A stretch of 64,000 nucleotides of DNA from Microbispora sp. ZYX-F-249 (GTDB taxonomy: Bacteria; Actinomycetota; Actinomycetes; Streptosporangiales; Streptosporangiaceae). Shown piece after piece: positions 1-8,038 of the stretch. The stretch is taken from contig NZ_JBDJAW010000005.1 of assembly GCF_039649665.1 (NCBI RefSeq), positions 230,211-294,210 of the forward strand, written 5' to 3'. Positions within the stretch are counted from its first letter, which is position 1. Each line of letters opens with the position of its first letter. Under the pieces are notes generated by a model. The model did not search any database. It worked only from the letters and a program-made list of their open reading frames with translations, and was not told where the DNA came from. The position numbers and the translations under genes were made by a program.

Positions 1-1000
1 ACGGAACCTGGCGGCACTGGACAGCCCGATCAGCCGCGACCCGACCGCCCTGCGGCAGGCGCTGGCGAACGCCGAGCAGATCCTCGACGACGTCGCGGAG
101 ACGCTGCGGTCCGGCAGCATCAGGGTGGGCGACTCCCACAAGATCATCGCCTGGGAGGTGGGGGCGACCAGGGCGGCGAACGGGGTCCACCCGGACGAGT
201 CGCTCCGCGCGGCGTCGGTGTGGTTCCAGGCGGTCGTGACCTGCCTGCTGGAGCGCATGCCCGGCGACGGCGAGTCGATGCGGCTGCTCACGCTGGTCGT
301 GCTGGGGCTGGAGCGCAGCATCACGTCACGGATCAGGGAGGCCTCGGCCAGCTACTCGAGCTTCCTGCTGGACAAGGTCCACGAGGCCCAGATCGAGGAG
401 CGCCGCCGGATCGCCCGCGAACTGCACGACCGTATCGGGCACGGCCTCAGCGTCGCCAACAAGCAGCTCGAGCTGTACGACGTGCACCGGGCGAACAAGC
501 CCGCGACGGCGACCGCCAAGGTGGAGACCGCCCAGCAGGCCATCCTGGAGACCATGCACAACCTGCGCGCGGTCACCAGCGAGCTGCACCCGCAGGAGCC
601 GCTGAACAGCCTGGAGAAGGCCCTGCTGTACTACCTCGAGACCGTGGACATGGACGAGGTGGACATCCGCCTGCGGGTCAGCGGGGACGAGACGTGGGCC
701 TCTCCGACCGTCCGCGACGAGTCCTTCCTCATCCTGCGCGAGGCGGCCAGGAACGCGCTCAGCCACGGCAACCCCAGCAAGGTGCTGATCCGGGTCGACT
801 TCGCCCCGCACGAGCTGCGCGCGTCCGTGGACGACGACGGCCTCGGGTTCGCGGAGGGCTGCGGCCGGTCGGACGGCGTGGGCCTGCTGTCGATGCAGGA
901 GCGCGCCGCGATCATCGGCGGGACGACCACCATCACGAGCAGGCCGGGCCACGGCACGCACGTCGAACTGTACGTGCCCTTCTCAGGGCTCACCGCATGA
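1..1000 (+). CDS. NarL-family sensor histidine kinase, 5' end outside the window
   Basis: The frame is open from base 2, so the start lies upstream; 332 residues are visible. A helical N-terminal half leads into a HisKA_3 phosphoacceptor helix (ERRRIARELHD, His codon at 425-427). A HATPase domain follows, with an N box (REAARNALSHG), DDDGLGF and GVGLLSMQERA. No membrane segment is visible, so this part is cytosolic. The kinase should autophosphorylate and pass phosphate to the response regulator 16 bases downstream. The signal it senses cannot be told from this fragment. An internal GTG at 125 could be taken as a start, but continuous in-frame coding upstream argues against it. Confidence 0.9.
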   Translation, partial: RNLAALDSPISRDPTALRQALANAEQILDDVAETLRSGSIRVGDSHKIIAWEVGATRAANGVHPDESLRAASVWFQAVVTCLLERMPGDGESMRLLTLVVLGLERSITSRIREASASYSSFLLDKVHEAQIEERRRIARELHDRIGHGLSVANKQLELYDVHRANKPATATAKVETAQQAILETMHNLRAVTSELHPQEPLNSLEKALLYYLETVDMDEVDIRLRVSGDETWASPTVRDESFLILREAARNALSHGNPSKVLIRVDFAPHELRASVDDDGLGFAEGCGRSDGVGLLSMQERAAIIGGTTTITSRPGHGTHVELYVPFSGLTA

Positions 1001-1016
1001 CCCGATCGGGGACAAC

Positions 1017-1709
1017 ATGATCACTATCGCCGTCATCGACGACCACGCGCTCTTCCGCGAGGGCCTGCGCGAGATCCTGGAGGCCCAGGATGACTTCGAG
1101 GTCGTCGGCGAGGCGGGCGACTCGCACGGGGCCGTGGCCCTGGTCGAGCGGGAGCGGCCCGACGTGGTCCTCCTGGACGTCGAGATCCCCGGCGACGACG
1201 CCACGCAGACCGTGGCCCGCATGCGTCAGATCTCGCCCGAGTCGCAGATCATCATCCTCAGCATGTACGACGGCCCCCAGCTGCTCAGCCGCCTGCTGGC
1301 GGCGGGCATCCGCGGCTACCTGCTCAAGAGCGTGCACCGCCAGGAGCTGGTCTCGGCCGTCAGGAGCGTCAGGGACGAGCCCGACCGGCTCGTGCTCGCC
1401 GTCTCGCGCGACTCCTTCGCCCAGGTGCAGGGGGGCGGGTCGAAGGTGGTGCTGACCGACAGGGAGCGGGAGATCCTCGAGCTCGCCGCCCAGGCGCTGA
1501 GCAACTACCAGATCGCCACCCGGCTCACGCTCACCGAGGCGACGATCAAGCGGCACCTGCACAACATCTTCACCAAGCTCGGCGCCGTCTCCCGGATCGA
1601 CGCGGTCAACAAGGCACTGGCCGCCTCGCTCATCACGCCGCGCCGCGACCAGCCGGCGCCCCGGCCCCGCCCCAACCCGGGCATGCGGGGGCAGCGGTCG
1701 TTCCCCTGA
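1017..1709 (+). CDS. NarL/FixJ-family response regulator
   Basis: This 230-residue DNA-binding regulator has a receiver domain (about 1-120) followed by a LuxR-type helix-turn-helix (about 140-205). The acidic pocket (IDDH) and phosphoacceptor Asp54 (LLDVEIPG) are present. The HTH reads LTDREREILELAAQALSN and then TEATIKRHLHNIF. The ATG follows a GGGGAC ribosome binding site and lies 16 bases after the kinase stop, so the two form one transcript. The partner is the preceding kinase. The target may be the neighbouring biosynthetic locus, but that is inference from position only. Confidence 0.93.
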   Translation: MITIAVIDDHALFREGLREILEAQDDFEVVGEAGDSHGAVALVERERPDVVLLDVEIPGDDATQTVARMRQISPESQIIILSMYDGPQLLSRLLAAGIRGYLLKSVHRQELVSAVRSVRDEPDRLVLAVSRDSFAQVQGGGSKVVLTDREREILELAAQALSNYQIATRLTLTEATIKRHLHNIFTKLGAVSRIDAVNKALAASLITPRRDQPAPRPRPNPGMRGQRSFP

Positions 1710-1729
1710 CCCGCGGACGCCGGAGATCC

Positions 1730-2647
1730 TCAGTCGTCGTGCAGGGGAAACGTCCCGGCGAGGCGGGCCTTGACCGGCTCGGGCAGCAGGATGCCGGTCG
1801 CGGTGAGGTTCATCTCCAGGTGGACCAGGTCACGCGTGCTCGGCACCGGCACGATGTCGTCGCCCTGCGCCAGCAGCCAGGCGATGGCCAGCCGGCCCAT
1901 GCCGACGTCCATGTCGGCCGCCACCCGCTGGGCGTCGCGCAGCCGCAGCAGCTCGGTCTCCAGGCTCTGCGGTGAGAAGCGCGGGTCGCGGCGGCGCACG
2001 TCTCCCGTGCCGAGCTGAACCGGCGAGGTGATCCTGCCGGTCAGGAAGCCCCGGCCGAGCGGCCGGCCGGCGATGACGCCCATCCCCAGCTCCCGCGCCA
2101 CCGGCAGCAGCTCCCGCTCCGCCCGGCGCCGCCACAGGGAGTACTCCACCGCGACCGCGGCGACGGGGCGCGCCGCGTGCGCGCGCCGCAACCGCTTTCC
2201 GTCCAGCCCGCGGACGCCGATGTGCGCGATCTTCCCGGCGTCCTGGAGACGGCCGGCGGCCCCCATCGTCTCCTCGATCGGCGCGTCGCCGGCGCCGGGG
2301 TCCACCACGAACAGGTCGATCCGCTCGACGCCCAGGCGGGACAGCGAGGCGTCGCAGGCCCTGTCGAGGTCCTCGGGGCGGCAGAGGCGGCCGCTCGGGC
2401 CCGGACCGGGGCCGGTCGCGATCAGGGCCTCGTCACGCCGGTGCGCGACGGCCTTGCCCACCAGGCGCTCGGCCTCGCCTCCGCCGTCGGTCAGGTCAAT
2501 CAGGGACACGCCGCCGTCGAGCGCGCGCCGGACGACCCGCATCGCCTCGTCGGGGTCGGCGGGGCCGTACGCGCCGGTCAGCGCGGTGCAGCCGAGCCCG
2601 AGGCTCGCGGCGACGAGTCCCTGCCCGCCGAGGCTCACGCTCCGCAT
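1730..2647 (-). CDS. Aldo/keto-reductase-fold protein with catalytic tetrad lost
   Basis: The 305 residues follow the aldo/keto reductase (TIM barrel) pattern from end to end, including PIEETMGAAGRLQDAGKIAHIG and the C-terminal IAWLLAQGDDIVPVPSTRD nucleotide-binding stretch. Of the usual Asp-Tyr-Lys-His tetrad only Asp is kept. DLTDGGGE has Gly where Tyr is expected, IATGPG has Gly for Lys, and DLFVVDPG has Asp for His. The frame is intact, so it is not an obvious pseudogene. It may bind NADPH or act as a scaffold or regulator without reductase activity. It is convergent with the response regulator and lies 183 bases beyond the cupin stop on the same strand. No clear ribosome binding site precedes the chosen ATG. 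Confidence 0.8.
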   Translation of the reverse strand: MRSVSLGGQGLVAASLGLGCTALTGAYGPADPDEAMRVVRRALDGGVSLIDLTDGGGEAERLVGKAVAHRRDEALIATGPGPGPSGRLCRPEDLDRACDASLSRLGVERIDLFVVDPGAGDAPIEETMGAAGRLQDAGKIAHIGVRGLDGKRLRRAHAARPVAAVAVEYSLWRRRAERELLPVARELGMGVIAGRPLGRGFLTGRITSPVQLGTGDVRRRDPRFSPQSLETELLRLRDAQRVAADMDVGMGRLAIAWLLAQGDDIVPVPSTRDLVHLEMNLTATGILLPEPVKARLAGTFPLHDD

Positions 2648-2830
2648 GACGCCGCCCGCGACCGGCGTGGCCGTGACTGCTTGAAGGGCTTCGATATCGC
2701 TTCGTCATTCACGTGGACACCGCTGGAAGTAATGGAGGTATGAGAAACGCGAGGATGCACCCGATAACTCTCGGATCGCACGAGGCGGATTTTCCACCCC
2801 TATTTTTCCCCACCGCTACGACCGGTCGTG

Positions 2831-3610
2831 CTACAAATCCGGCAAATCATCGGTCAGATATGCCGGCATTCCGGCGACGGAACCGCCGAACACGACGAAG
2901 CGGCTGGCGAGGTGGCCCGAGTGGGGGTTGCGGGCGCCGTGCCGGACACCCGGCGGCGCGAAGACGCCGTCGCCCGGCCCCAGGTCCACCCAGCGGTCGT
3001 GCAGGTAGAACTGTCCCTCGCCCTCGAAGACGAAGTACACCGCCTCGTTCTCCTCGTGCGGGCGGACGCCGAGCGTCTCCCCCGGCTGCATGATGCCGCA
3101 GCGCAGGCAGAGTCCCGCACGGCCGGCCCCCGGCCGGAACAGGACGTTCGCGGCGGGCGGGGTCAGCCAGGTCTCGCCGTTCCACAGCGAGCGGAACGGG
3201 GCCGGGCCGGTGCCGGGCCGGACGGCGCCCGCCGTGCCGCCTCCCGACGGCACGGCGCTCCAGACGTAGACGGTCATCTCCCGGTCGCCGGCCGACAGGG
3301 AGTACGTGCTGCCGGCGGGCGAGTGCAGCGCCGAGGCGGCGCGCATCCGGCTGATCTCGTAGCCGACGGTGCCGACGCCCGCCCCGGCCAGCACGACCGC
3401 GATCTGCTCGGCGGCCGCCGCGCCGGGCGGTGACCACTGACGTCCCGCGGGGATGCGGACGGCGTCGACGGCGGCGTGCCGCGCGCCGGTGTGCGGGCCG
3501 GTCACCGGGCTCACGAAGCAGTCGCCGTGGCGCCGATACTCCAGCTCCGCGGCCCGCAGCACGGCGCCGGTCTTTTTCCTGGCGCCGGTCTCTTGCCTGG
3601 TCAGGTTCAT
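2831..3610 (-). CDS. Cupin-domain protein, likely two-domain cupin
   Basis: This is a 259-residue protein starting MNLTRQETG. The C-terminal cupin is clear: GETLGVRPHEENE resembles motif 1, and GDGVFAPPGVRHGARN fits motif 2 (G-x5-P-x-G-x2-H-x3-N). The N-terminal half has a weaker cupin-like pattern. The ATG at 3610 follows GGGAGA and lies 14 bases after the MFS stop. Longer in-frame starts would run into the MFS gene and are rejected. A cupin beside an ATP-grasp ligase and an MFS exporter recalls bacilysin BacB, a bicupin that isomerises a dihydro-4-hydroxyphenylpyruvate. A similar job on an amino-cyclohexadienyl intermediate is possible but unproven. A metal-binding regulator or dioxygenase are alternatives. 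Confidence 0.8.
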   Translation of the reverse strand: MNLTRQETGARKKTGAVLRAAELEYRRHGDCFVSPVTGPHTGARHAAVDAVRIPAGRQWSPPGAAAAEQIAVVLAGAGVGTVGYEISRMRAASALHSPAGSTYSLSAGDREMTVYVWSAVPSGGGTAGAVRPGTGPAPFRSLWNGETWLTPPAANVLFRPGAGRAGLCLRCGIMQPGETLGVRPHEENEAVYFVFEGEGQFYLHDRWVDLGPGDGVFAPPGVRHGARNPHSGHLASRFVVFGGSVAGMPAYLTDDLPDL

Positions 3611-3624
3611 CGGGCTCTCCCGGG

Positions 3625-4899
3625 TCACGCCCGCGCGAGTTCGGCGCGGGCGGCGGAGGGGGTGAGGATCGCGCGGTACTGCCAGATGATCACCAGGCCG
3701 AAGACCCCGTACAGCGCGGCCATGCCCCACGGCGGGAGGACCGAGCCGACCGTGATGCACAGCGACGCGACGACCAGGGCCACCCGGATGTTGAGGTTGT
3801 AGACCGCCATGTAGCGGGTGCGCGACGCGGCCGGGACCATGTCGGCGAGCAGCGCCTGCCTGACCGGCACGTCCATGAGCTCGCCCACGGTGAGCACCAG
3901 CGCGGCCACGAGCAGGACCCAGCCGGTGTCGCTGACGGCCAGCACCATGTATCCGGCCGTGAACAGCCCGGCACCGGCGTACATCCGGACGCGGTCCGGC
4001 ACCCGGCGCAGCACCAGATGCGCGACGAGCGCGAGCGCCACGACGAGGACGGTGTTCTCCGCGCGGAGGATGCCGAGCATCTCCACCCCGTCCACCCGGA
4101 CCGCCCAGGACCCGATCGCCAGCAGGTTCTGCTCCGGCAGGTCCCTGGCCAGCCGTACGCCGATGTAGTTGATCAGTTGCAGCTCGATGGACATGAACAG
4201 CGTGGCGGCCACCAGCAGCCGGCCGAAGGCCCGGTCCTGGAGCACCAGCCGGTAGCCGGAGGCGAAGTCCCGCAGGATGGAGCCGCGTGGCCGGGCCGGT
4301 GCGCCGCTTTCCTCCTCGGTCTGGTCCGGCTTGGTCTCCGCGATCAGGAAGTACGTGACCGCGGCGATCACGACCGTGCCCGCGGCGGCCAGGGCGAGCA
4401 GCAGCGTGAAGTGGCCGTTGTAGAGGAAACCGCCGAGCAACGCGCCGAAGGCCAGCGCGAGGTTGATCGACCAGTAGTTGATCGTGTAGACGAGCTTGCG
4501 GCTCTCGGGGGTCGTGACGTCGAGGATCATCGCGTCGTTGGCCGGCATCGCGAAGCTCGCGGCGAACTTGTTGACGAGGTAGCCGCAGTAGACGAGCGCC
4601 GGGCTGTGCCAGGCGGGCGAGTCGGCGACCGCCATCAGCGCGAACGTCAGGCAGACGCCGGTCTCGCCGAGCAGCAGCGTGCGCCGCCGCCCGCGGGTGT
4701 CGGACATGTGCCCGCCCGCCAGCGTGCCGACGACGCCGAGCACCATGACGGTCACGACCAGCACGCCCGCGACCGCCACGCCGTACTCGAAGGCGAGGTA
4801 GATGGCCATGAACGACATGACCATCGAGTCGAGCAGGCGCTGCAGGAACCCGACCGCGATGCGGATCCTCAGATTGGGATGGAGCCCGGCCAGGTTCAC
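3625..4899 (-). CDS. MFS transporter, likely product exporter
   Basis: The protein has 424 residues and about 12 hydrophobic helices. It carries the MFS loop 2-3 signature (GGHMSDTRGRRRTLL) and a long charged central loop (TKPDQTEEES) between the two six-helix bundles. The GTG start at 4897-4899 overlaps the ATP-grasp stop as GTGA, indicating translational coupling. It sits between the ligase and the cupin in one operon, the place expected for export of, or self-resistance to, the peptide product, as BacE does in bacilysin. The substrate is inferred from context only. Confidence 0.9.
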   Translation of the reverse strand: MNLAGLHPNLRIRIAVGFLQRLLDSMVMSFMAIYLAFEYGVAVAGVLVVTVMVLGVVGTLAGGHMSDTRGRRRTLLLGETGVCLTFALMAVADSPAWHSPALVYCGYLVNKFAASFAMPANDAMILDVTTPESRKLVYTINYWSINLALAFGALLGGFLYNGHFTLLLALAAAGTVVIAAVTYFLIAETKPDQTEEESGAPARPRGSILRDFASGYRLVLQDRAFGRLLVAATLFMSIELQLINYIGVRLARDLPEQNLLAIGSWAVRVDGVEMLGILRAENTVLVVALALVAHLVLRRVPDRVRMYAGAGLFTAGYMVLAVSDTGWVLLVAALVLTVGELMDVPVRQALLADMVPAASRTRYMAVYNLNIRVALVVASLCITVGSVLPPWGMAALYGVFGLVIIWQYRAILTPSAARAELARA

Positions 4900-6122
4900 G
4901 ACGGCACGCCCGCCCCGGCCGCGACGGGCTCGGCCACCTCGGCGCGTACGAGCGAGTGGACGTGCCGCGCCCGCGCGACGGCCTGCTCCTCGGTCTCCCC
5001 GGTCACCACGACGAAGCCGTGCCGGGTGCGCCAGTCGACCGTCTCCGGGATCCGGTCGCCGGGCCGGAAGGGGAACTCCAGCATGTCCACGAAGTCGAGC
5101 GCCCTGGCCTCCTCCACGCCCGCGACGGCGCGGACCTCGCCGGGGGTCAGGCTGAAGTAGGAGATGTGGGCGACCGCCCGGCGCTCCACCGTGCCCGGCG
5201 GCCTGCCGCCGAGGATCCGGAAGACGGCCCGCTCGATGTCGAGCCCGGTGGCGAGCTGCACCAGACGCGGGATCTGGTCGCCGCCGAGCCGCGCCTGCGA
5301 CTCGACGATGCGGGGGCCGGCCGCGGTCCAGATGATCTCGGTGTGGGCCGGGCCGGTCTGGTATCCGGTCAGCCGCAGCATCTCGGCCGTCAGCTCGGCC
5401 ATCGCCGCCGTGTCGGGCCCGGCCTGCGCGGGATGCACGTGCCCGGCCTCGACGAACAGCGGCGGCGGGCCGAGCACCTTGCGGGTGACGCCCACGATCT
5501 GGTGGCGGCCGTGGTCGCTGAGCGACTCCACGCTGTATTCGGGGCCGCGCAGATACTCCTCCACCAGGACCGGGCCGCGATAGCCGTAGGAGTCGAGCAG
5601 CGCGCCCCATTCGGCGACCTGGCCGGGCTCGCGCAGCAGGTACACGCCCCGGCTGCCGGCCAGCTCGGTCGGCTTGACGACCACGGGGAGCTCGAAGCCG
5701 CCGAGCAGGCCGGGCACGTCCTGCCAGCGCGCCGCGTGGGCGAACCGCACCGGGGACACGCCGTGCTCGGCGAGCAGCCGGCGCAGCTGGAGCTTGTCGT
5801 TGAGCAGTTCGACCGACCTGGCCGGGTTGACCGCCTTACCCAGGTCCTCCGCGATGCGGTAGGTGGCGAGCATGCTCTCCTCGGCCCCGATGTGGTAGAC
5901 GAGGTCGGCGCCGAAGTCGCGCACGGCCTGCCGTACGGACCGGTCGAACGCGACGGGGTCGGCGAAGTCGGTCAGCACGAGGGCGTCGGCGAGGTCGGCG
6001 ATGCCGGCCAGGTAGTCCGGCGTCTGCAGGGTGGGATCCCAGATCGCGCAGATCCGGTGCCCCTCCTCACGGGCCTTGATGACGAACGCCCGGTAGGGCA
6101 TGACCATCACGAGGTCGCTCAT
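4896..6122 (-). CDS. ATP-grasp carboxylate-amine ligase (L-amino acid ligase type)
   Basis: This 408-residue protein has an N-terminal pre-ATP-grasp domain (about 1-110), an ATP-grasp domain (about 115-310) and a C-terminal lid. Visible motifs are VVVKPTELAGSRGVYLL (ATP-binding Lys), VLVEEYLRGPEYSVES, and the metal site EIIWTAAGPRIVESQARLGG. The family activates a carboxylate as an acyl phosphate and joins it to an amine, as in BacD-type dipeptide ligases. It starts 37 bases after the stop of a 31-codon ORF and is coupled to the MFS exporter downstream. It may therefore ligate an unusual amino acid to another amino acid or to that peptide. A precedent for ligation to a ribosomal peptide is pheganomycin PGM1. 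Confidence 0.88.
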   Translation of the reverse strand: MSDLVMVMPYRAFVIKAREEGHRICAIWDPTLQTPDYLAGIADLADALVLTDFADPVAFDRSVRQAVRDFGADLVYHIGAEESMLATYRIAEDLGKAVNPARSVELLNDKLQLRRLLAEHGVSPVRFAHAARWQDVPGLLGGFELPVVVKPTELAGSRGVYLLREPGQVAEWGALLDSYGYRGPVLVEEYLRGPEYSVESLSDHGRHQIVGVTRKVLGPPPLFVEAGHVHPAQAGPDTAAMAELTAEMLRLTGYQTGPAHTEIIWTAAGPRIVESQARLGGDQIPRLVQLATGLDIERAVFRILGGRPPGTVERRAVAHISYFSLTPGEVRAVAGVEEARALDFVDMLEFPFRPGDRIPETVDWRTRHGFVVVTGETEEQAVARARHVHSLVRAEVAEPVAAGAGVPS

Positions 6123-6159
6123 CCGGGATCCTCCTCTCTTGCTGTGGCGGCGGTCGGGG

Positions 6160-6255
6160 TCAGTAGGGCAGCTCGCGGCCGGACGGCGTGCGGAGGTCGG
6201 GCGAGTTCGGCTGGGGTTTGCCTGCCGGCTTTCTCACGCGGATGCGACGTGTCAT
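6160..6255 (-). CDS. 31-residue basic peptide, candidate precursor peptide
   Basis: This small ORF has an excellent ribosome binding site (GGAGGG, 6 bases before the ATG at 6255) and ends 37 bases before the ATP-grasp gene. The peptide begins MTRRIRVRKPAGKPQPNSPD and ends TPSGRELPY. It has a strongly basic N-terminal half, several prolines and a polar C-terminal tail, and no Cys, so lanthipeptide-type chemistry is unlikely. It is too short for most annotation tools. Two readings are open: a ribosomal precursor modified or extended by the adjoining ligase, or a leader peptide regulating the operon. No homologue is recognised. Confidence 0.6.
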   Translation of the reverse strand: MTRRIRVRKPAGKPQPNSPDLRTPSGRELPY

Positions 6256-6435
6256 CGAAATCCCTCCGAATCCCCGTAGGAGCCTGTTTCGCCGGCCCTG
6301 TGACCAGCACGCTGGCACGCGTCCAGGGCCGCCACAACGGCCGCGCACCCTAATGACCGGGCCGGATGACGGAAGGGGCACACGGCCTACAACTTTGGTT
6401 ACGCCGCAGTGCTACGAAAATGGTGCTGCGAAAAT
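6256..6435 (-). promoter_or_regulatory. Leader between narK and the 31-codon ORF
   Basis: These 180 bases separate the narK stop from the small ORF. On the minus strand a TAGGGT hexamer about 95 bases before the ATG fits a -10 box, but no convincing -35 accompanies it. The region may hold a separate promoter for the peptide/ligase/MFS/cupin group. Alternatively it is only an intercistronic gap in a longer transcript. Confidence 0.3.
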
Positions 6436-7929
6436 TCACACGCGCGCGTAGGCGAAGCTCGGCGCGTGGCTCGGCCCGCGCCGCAGGTAGGCCCACCACG
6501 TGAGCCCGGCGAGCAGCACGTAGGAGCCGATGAATATCCACAGGGCGGGCAGCGACCACCCCGCGTGCTCCTGGGCGACTCGGGCCGCGGCGGCGCCGGT
6601 CGCGCCCTTCATCGCGCTCGCCGCGTCGGTGCTCGCCAGGCGGAACACCTGCTGGATCAGGAACCCGCCGAACGCGCCGATCGCGCCGGCGATGCCGATC
6701 ACGGCCGCGGCCCTGCGCTTGTAGTCCGGCGCGGTCAGCGCCGGGTCGAGGCCGCGTGCGGCCGCCTCCCTGCGCCCCAGCTCGCCGAAGATCACCGGGA
6801 TCATCCGGTACGTCGAGCCGTTGCCCACGCCGGAGCAGGCGAAGACGACCAGGTAGGCGCAGAAGAACAGGCCGAAGTCGTGGCGGAGCACCCCGCCCGC
6901 CGCCGCGACCGTCGCCACCACCATTCCGGCGAAGACGGCCAGCGTGACCCGGGCCCCGCCGTACCGGTCGGACAGCCGGCCCCCGAGCGGCCGGGCGACC
7001 GACCCGGCCAGCGCCCCGACGAAGCCGAGCCCGGCGAGGTAGTCGCGCACGAACGCATGCTGGGCGAGGAACTCCGGGAACGTCGTCCTGATCACCAGCG
7101 GCAGCGCGAAGGAGAACCCGATGAACGAGCCGAACGTGCCGACGTAGAGCAGCGACACGATCCAGGTCTGCCCGTGCCGCAGCGCGGCGGCGTACGACCT
7201 GGGGTCGGCCCTGGCCTCGGCGAGGCCGTCCATGAACAGCCAGGCGCAGACCGCGGCCACCACGATGAACGGCATCCAGACCAGCCCGGCGTAGGCGAGG
7301 TGGACCCGCGTGCCCGACGCCGCCACCGGCACCCCGGCGACGACCACGAGCGGCACCAGGAGCTGGACGACCGCGACGCCGAGGTTGCCGCCCGCCGCGT
7401 TGAGGCCGAGCGCGAAGCCCTTGCGCCGCTCGGGATAGAAGAACGAGATGTTCGCCATCGAGGAGGAGAAGTTGCCGCCGCCGACGCCGGCCACGGCGGC
7501 GCAGGCGAGCAGGATCCAGAACCTCGTGTCGTGGTCCTGCGCGGCCAGCCAGCCGCTCGGCACGACGAACGCCAGCAGCGAGGACGGGACCAGCAGCAGG
7601 ACCGCCGAGATCGTCGTCCACACCCGGCCGCCGAAGCGCGGCACCGCGAACGTGTACGGGATCCGGATCGCCGCGCCCACCAGGTTGGGCGCGGAGACGA
7701 GCCAGAACGACTCCGAAACGCTCATCGGCAGTCCCGCGGCGGGCAGGCTCAGCACCACCACCGACCACAGCACCCAGATCGCGAAGCCCAGGTGCTCGGT
7801 GAAGACCGACAGGATCAGGTTGCGCCGGGCCACCCGGCGTCCGGTGGTCTCCCAGAACTCCTCGTCCTCCGGGTTCCAGTGCTCGATCCAGCCGCGGCCG
7901 CGCCGGGCGGCCCTGGTTCGCGCGCTCAT
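6436..7929 (-). CDS. narK: Nitrate/nitrite transporter, NarK type
   Basis: The 497-residue MFS protein has about 12 membrane helices. It carries the NarK-family glycine-rich nitrate signatures GVGGGNFSSSMANIS and GVGNGSTYRMIPVIF, with the preceding FYPERRKGFALGLNAAGGN. It imports nitrate and/or exports nitrite across the plasma membrane. It is the last gene of the nitrate reductase group, 93 bases after the flavoprotein stop, and most of that gap is a tandem repeat. A reductase plus transporter with no nitrite reductase in the window means nitrite could accumulate for other uses. The siroheme enzyme may simply be elsewhere in the genome. Confidence 0.93.
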   Translation of the reverse strand: MSARTRAARRGRGWIEHWNPEDEEFWETTGRRVARRNLILSVFTEHLGFAIWVLWSVVVLSLPAAGLPMSVSESFWLVSAPNLVGAAIRIPYTFAVPRFGGRVWTTISAVLLLVPSSLLAFVVPSGWLAAQDHDTRFWILLACAAVAGVGGGNFSSSMANISFFYPERRKGFALGLNAAGGNLGVAVVQLLVPLVVVAGVPVAASGTRVHLAYAGLVWMPFIVVAAVCAWLFMDGLAEARADPRSYAAALRHGQTWIVSLLYVGTFGSFIGFSFALPLVIRTTFPEFLAQHAFVRDYLAGLGFVGALAGSVARPLGGRLSDRYGGARVTLAVFAGMVVATVAAAGGVLRHDFGLFFCAYLVVFACSGVGNGSTYRMIPVIFGELGRREAAARGLDPALTAPDYKRRAAAVIGIAGAIGAFGGFLIQQVFRLASTDAASAMKGATGAAAARVAQEHAGWSLPALWIFIGSYVLLAGLTWWAYLRRGPSHAPSFAYARV

Positions 7930-7942
7930 GTGCGTCTCCTCG

Positions 7943-8038
7943 TCAGGCGGTTCTCGGGAGCCGGGCGTTTACGGGTCAGGTGGTCATCGGGTCAGGCGTT
8001 TTCCGGGTCAGGCGTTTCTCGCTCAGGCGTTCTCGGAC
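7943..8038. repeat. 16-bp tandem repeat, six copies, beginning at the flavoprotein stop codon
   Basis: Copies begin at 7943, 7960 (degenerate), 7976, 7992, 8008 and 8023, spaced 15-17 bases. The unit is close to TCAGGCGTTTTCCGGG. The copy at 8023 contains the stop codon of the minus-strand flavoprotein gene (TCA on the plus strand), and the others fill the gap towards narK. Every clear copy keeps the stop-codon complement. Confidence 0.85.

Noticed and set aside
3625..5610. 661-codon version of the MFS gene
   Set aside because: The first 236 codons are a frame shadow of the ATP-grasp gene; the real GTG start overlaps its stop.
6119..6337. Alternative 72-codon minus-strand ORF overlapping the peptide region
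   Set aside because: No ribosome binding site; the 31-codon frame has one and ends cleanly before the ligase.
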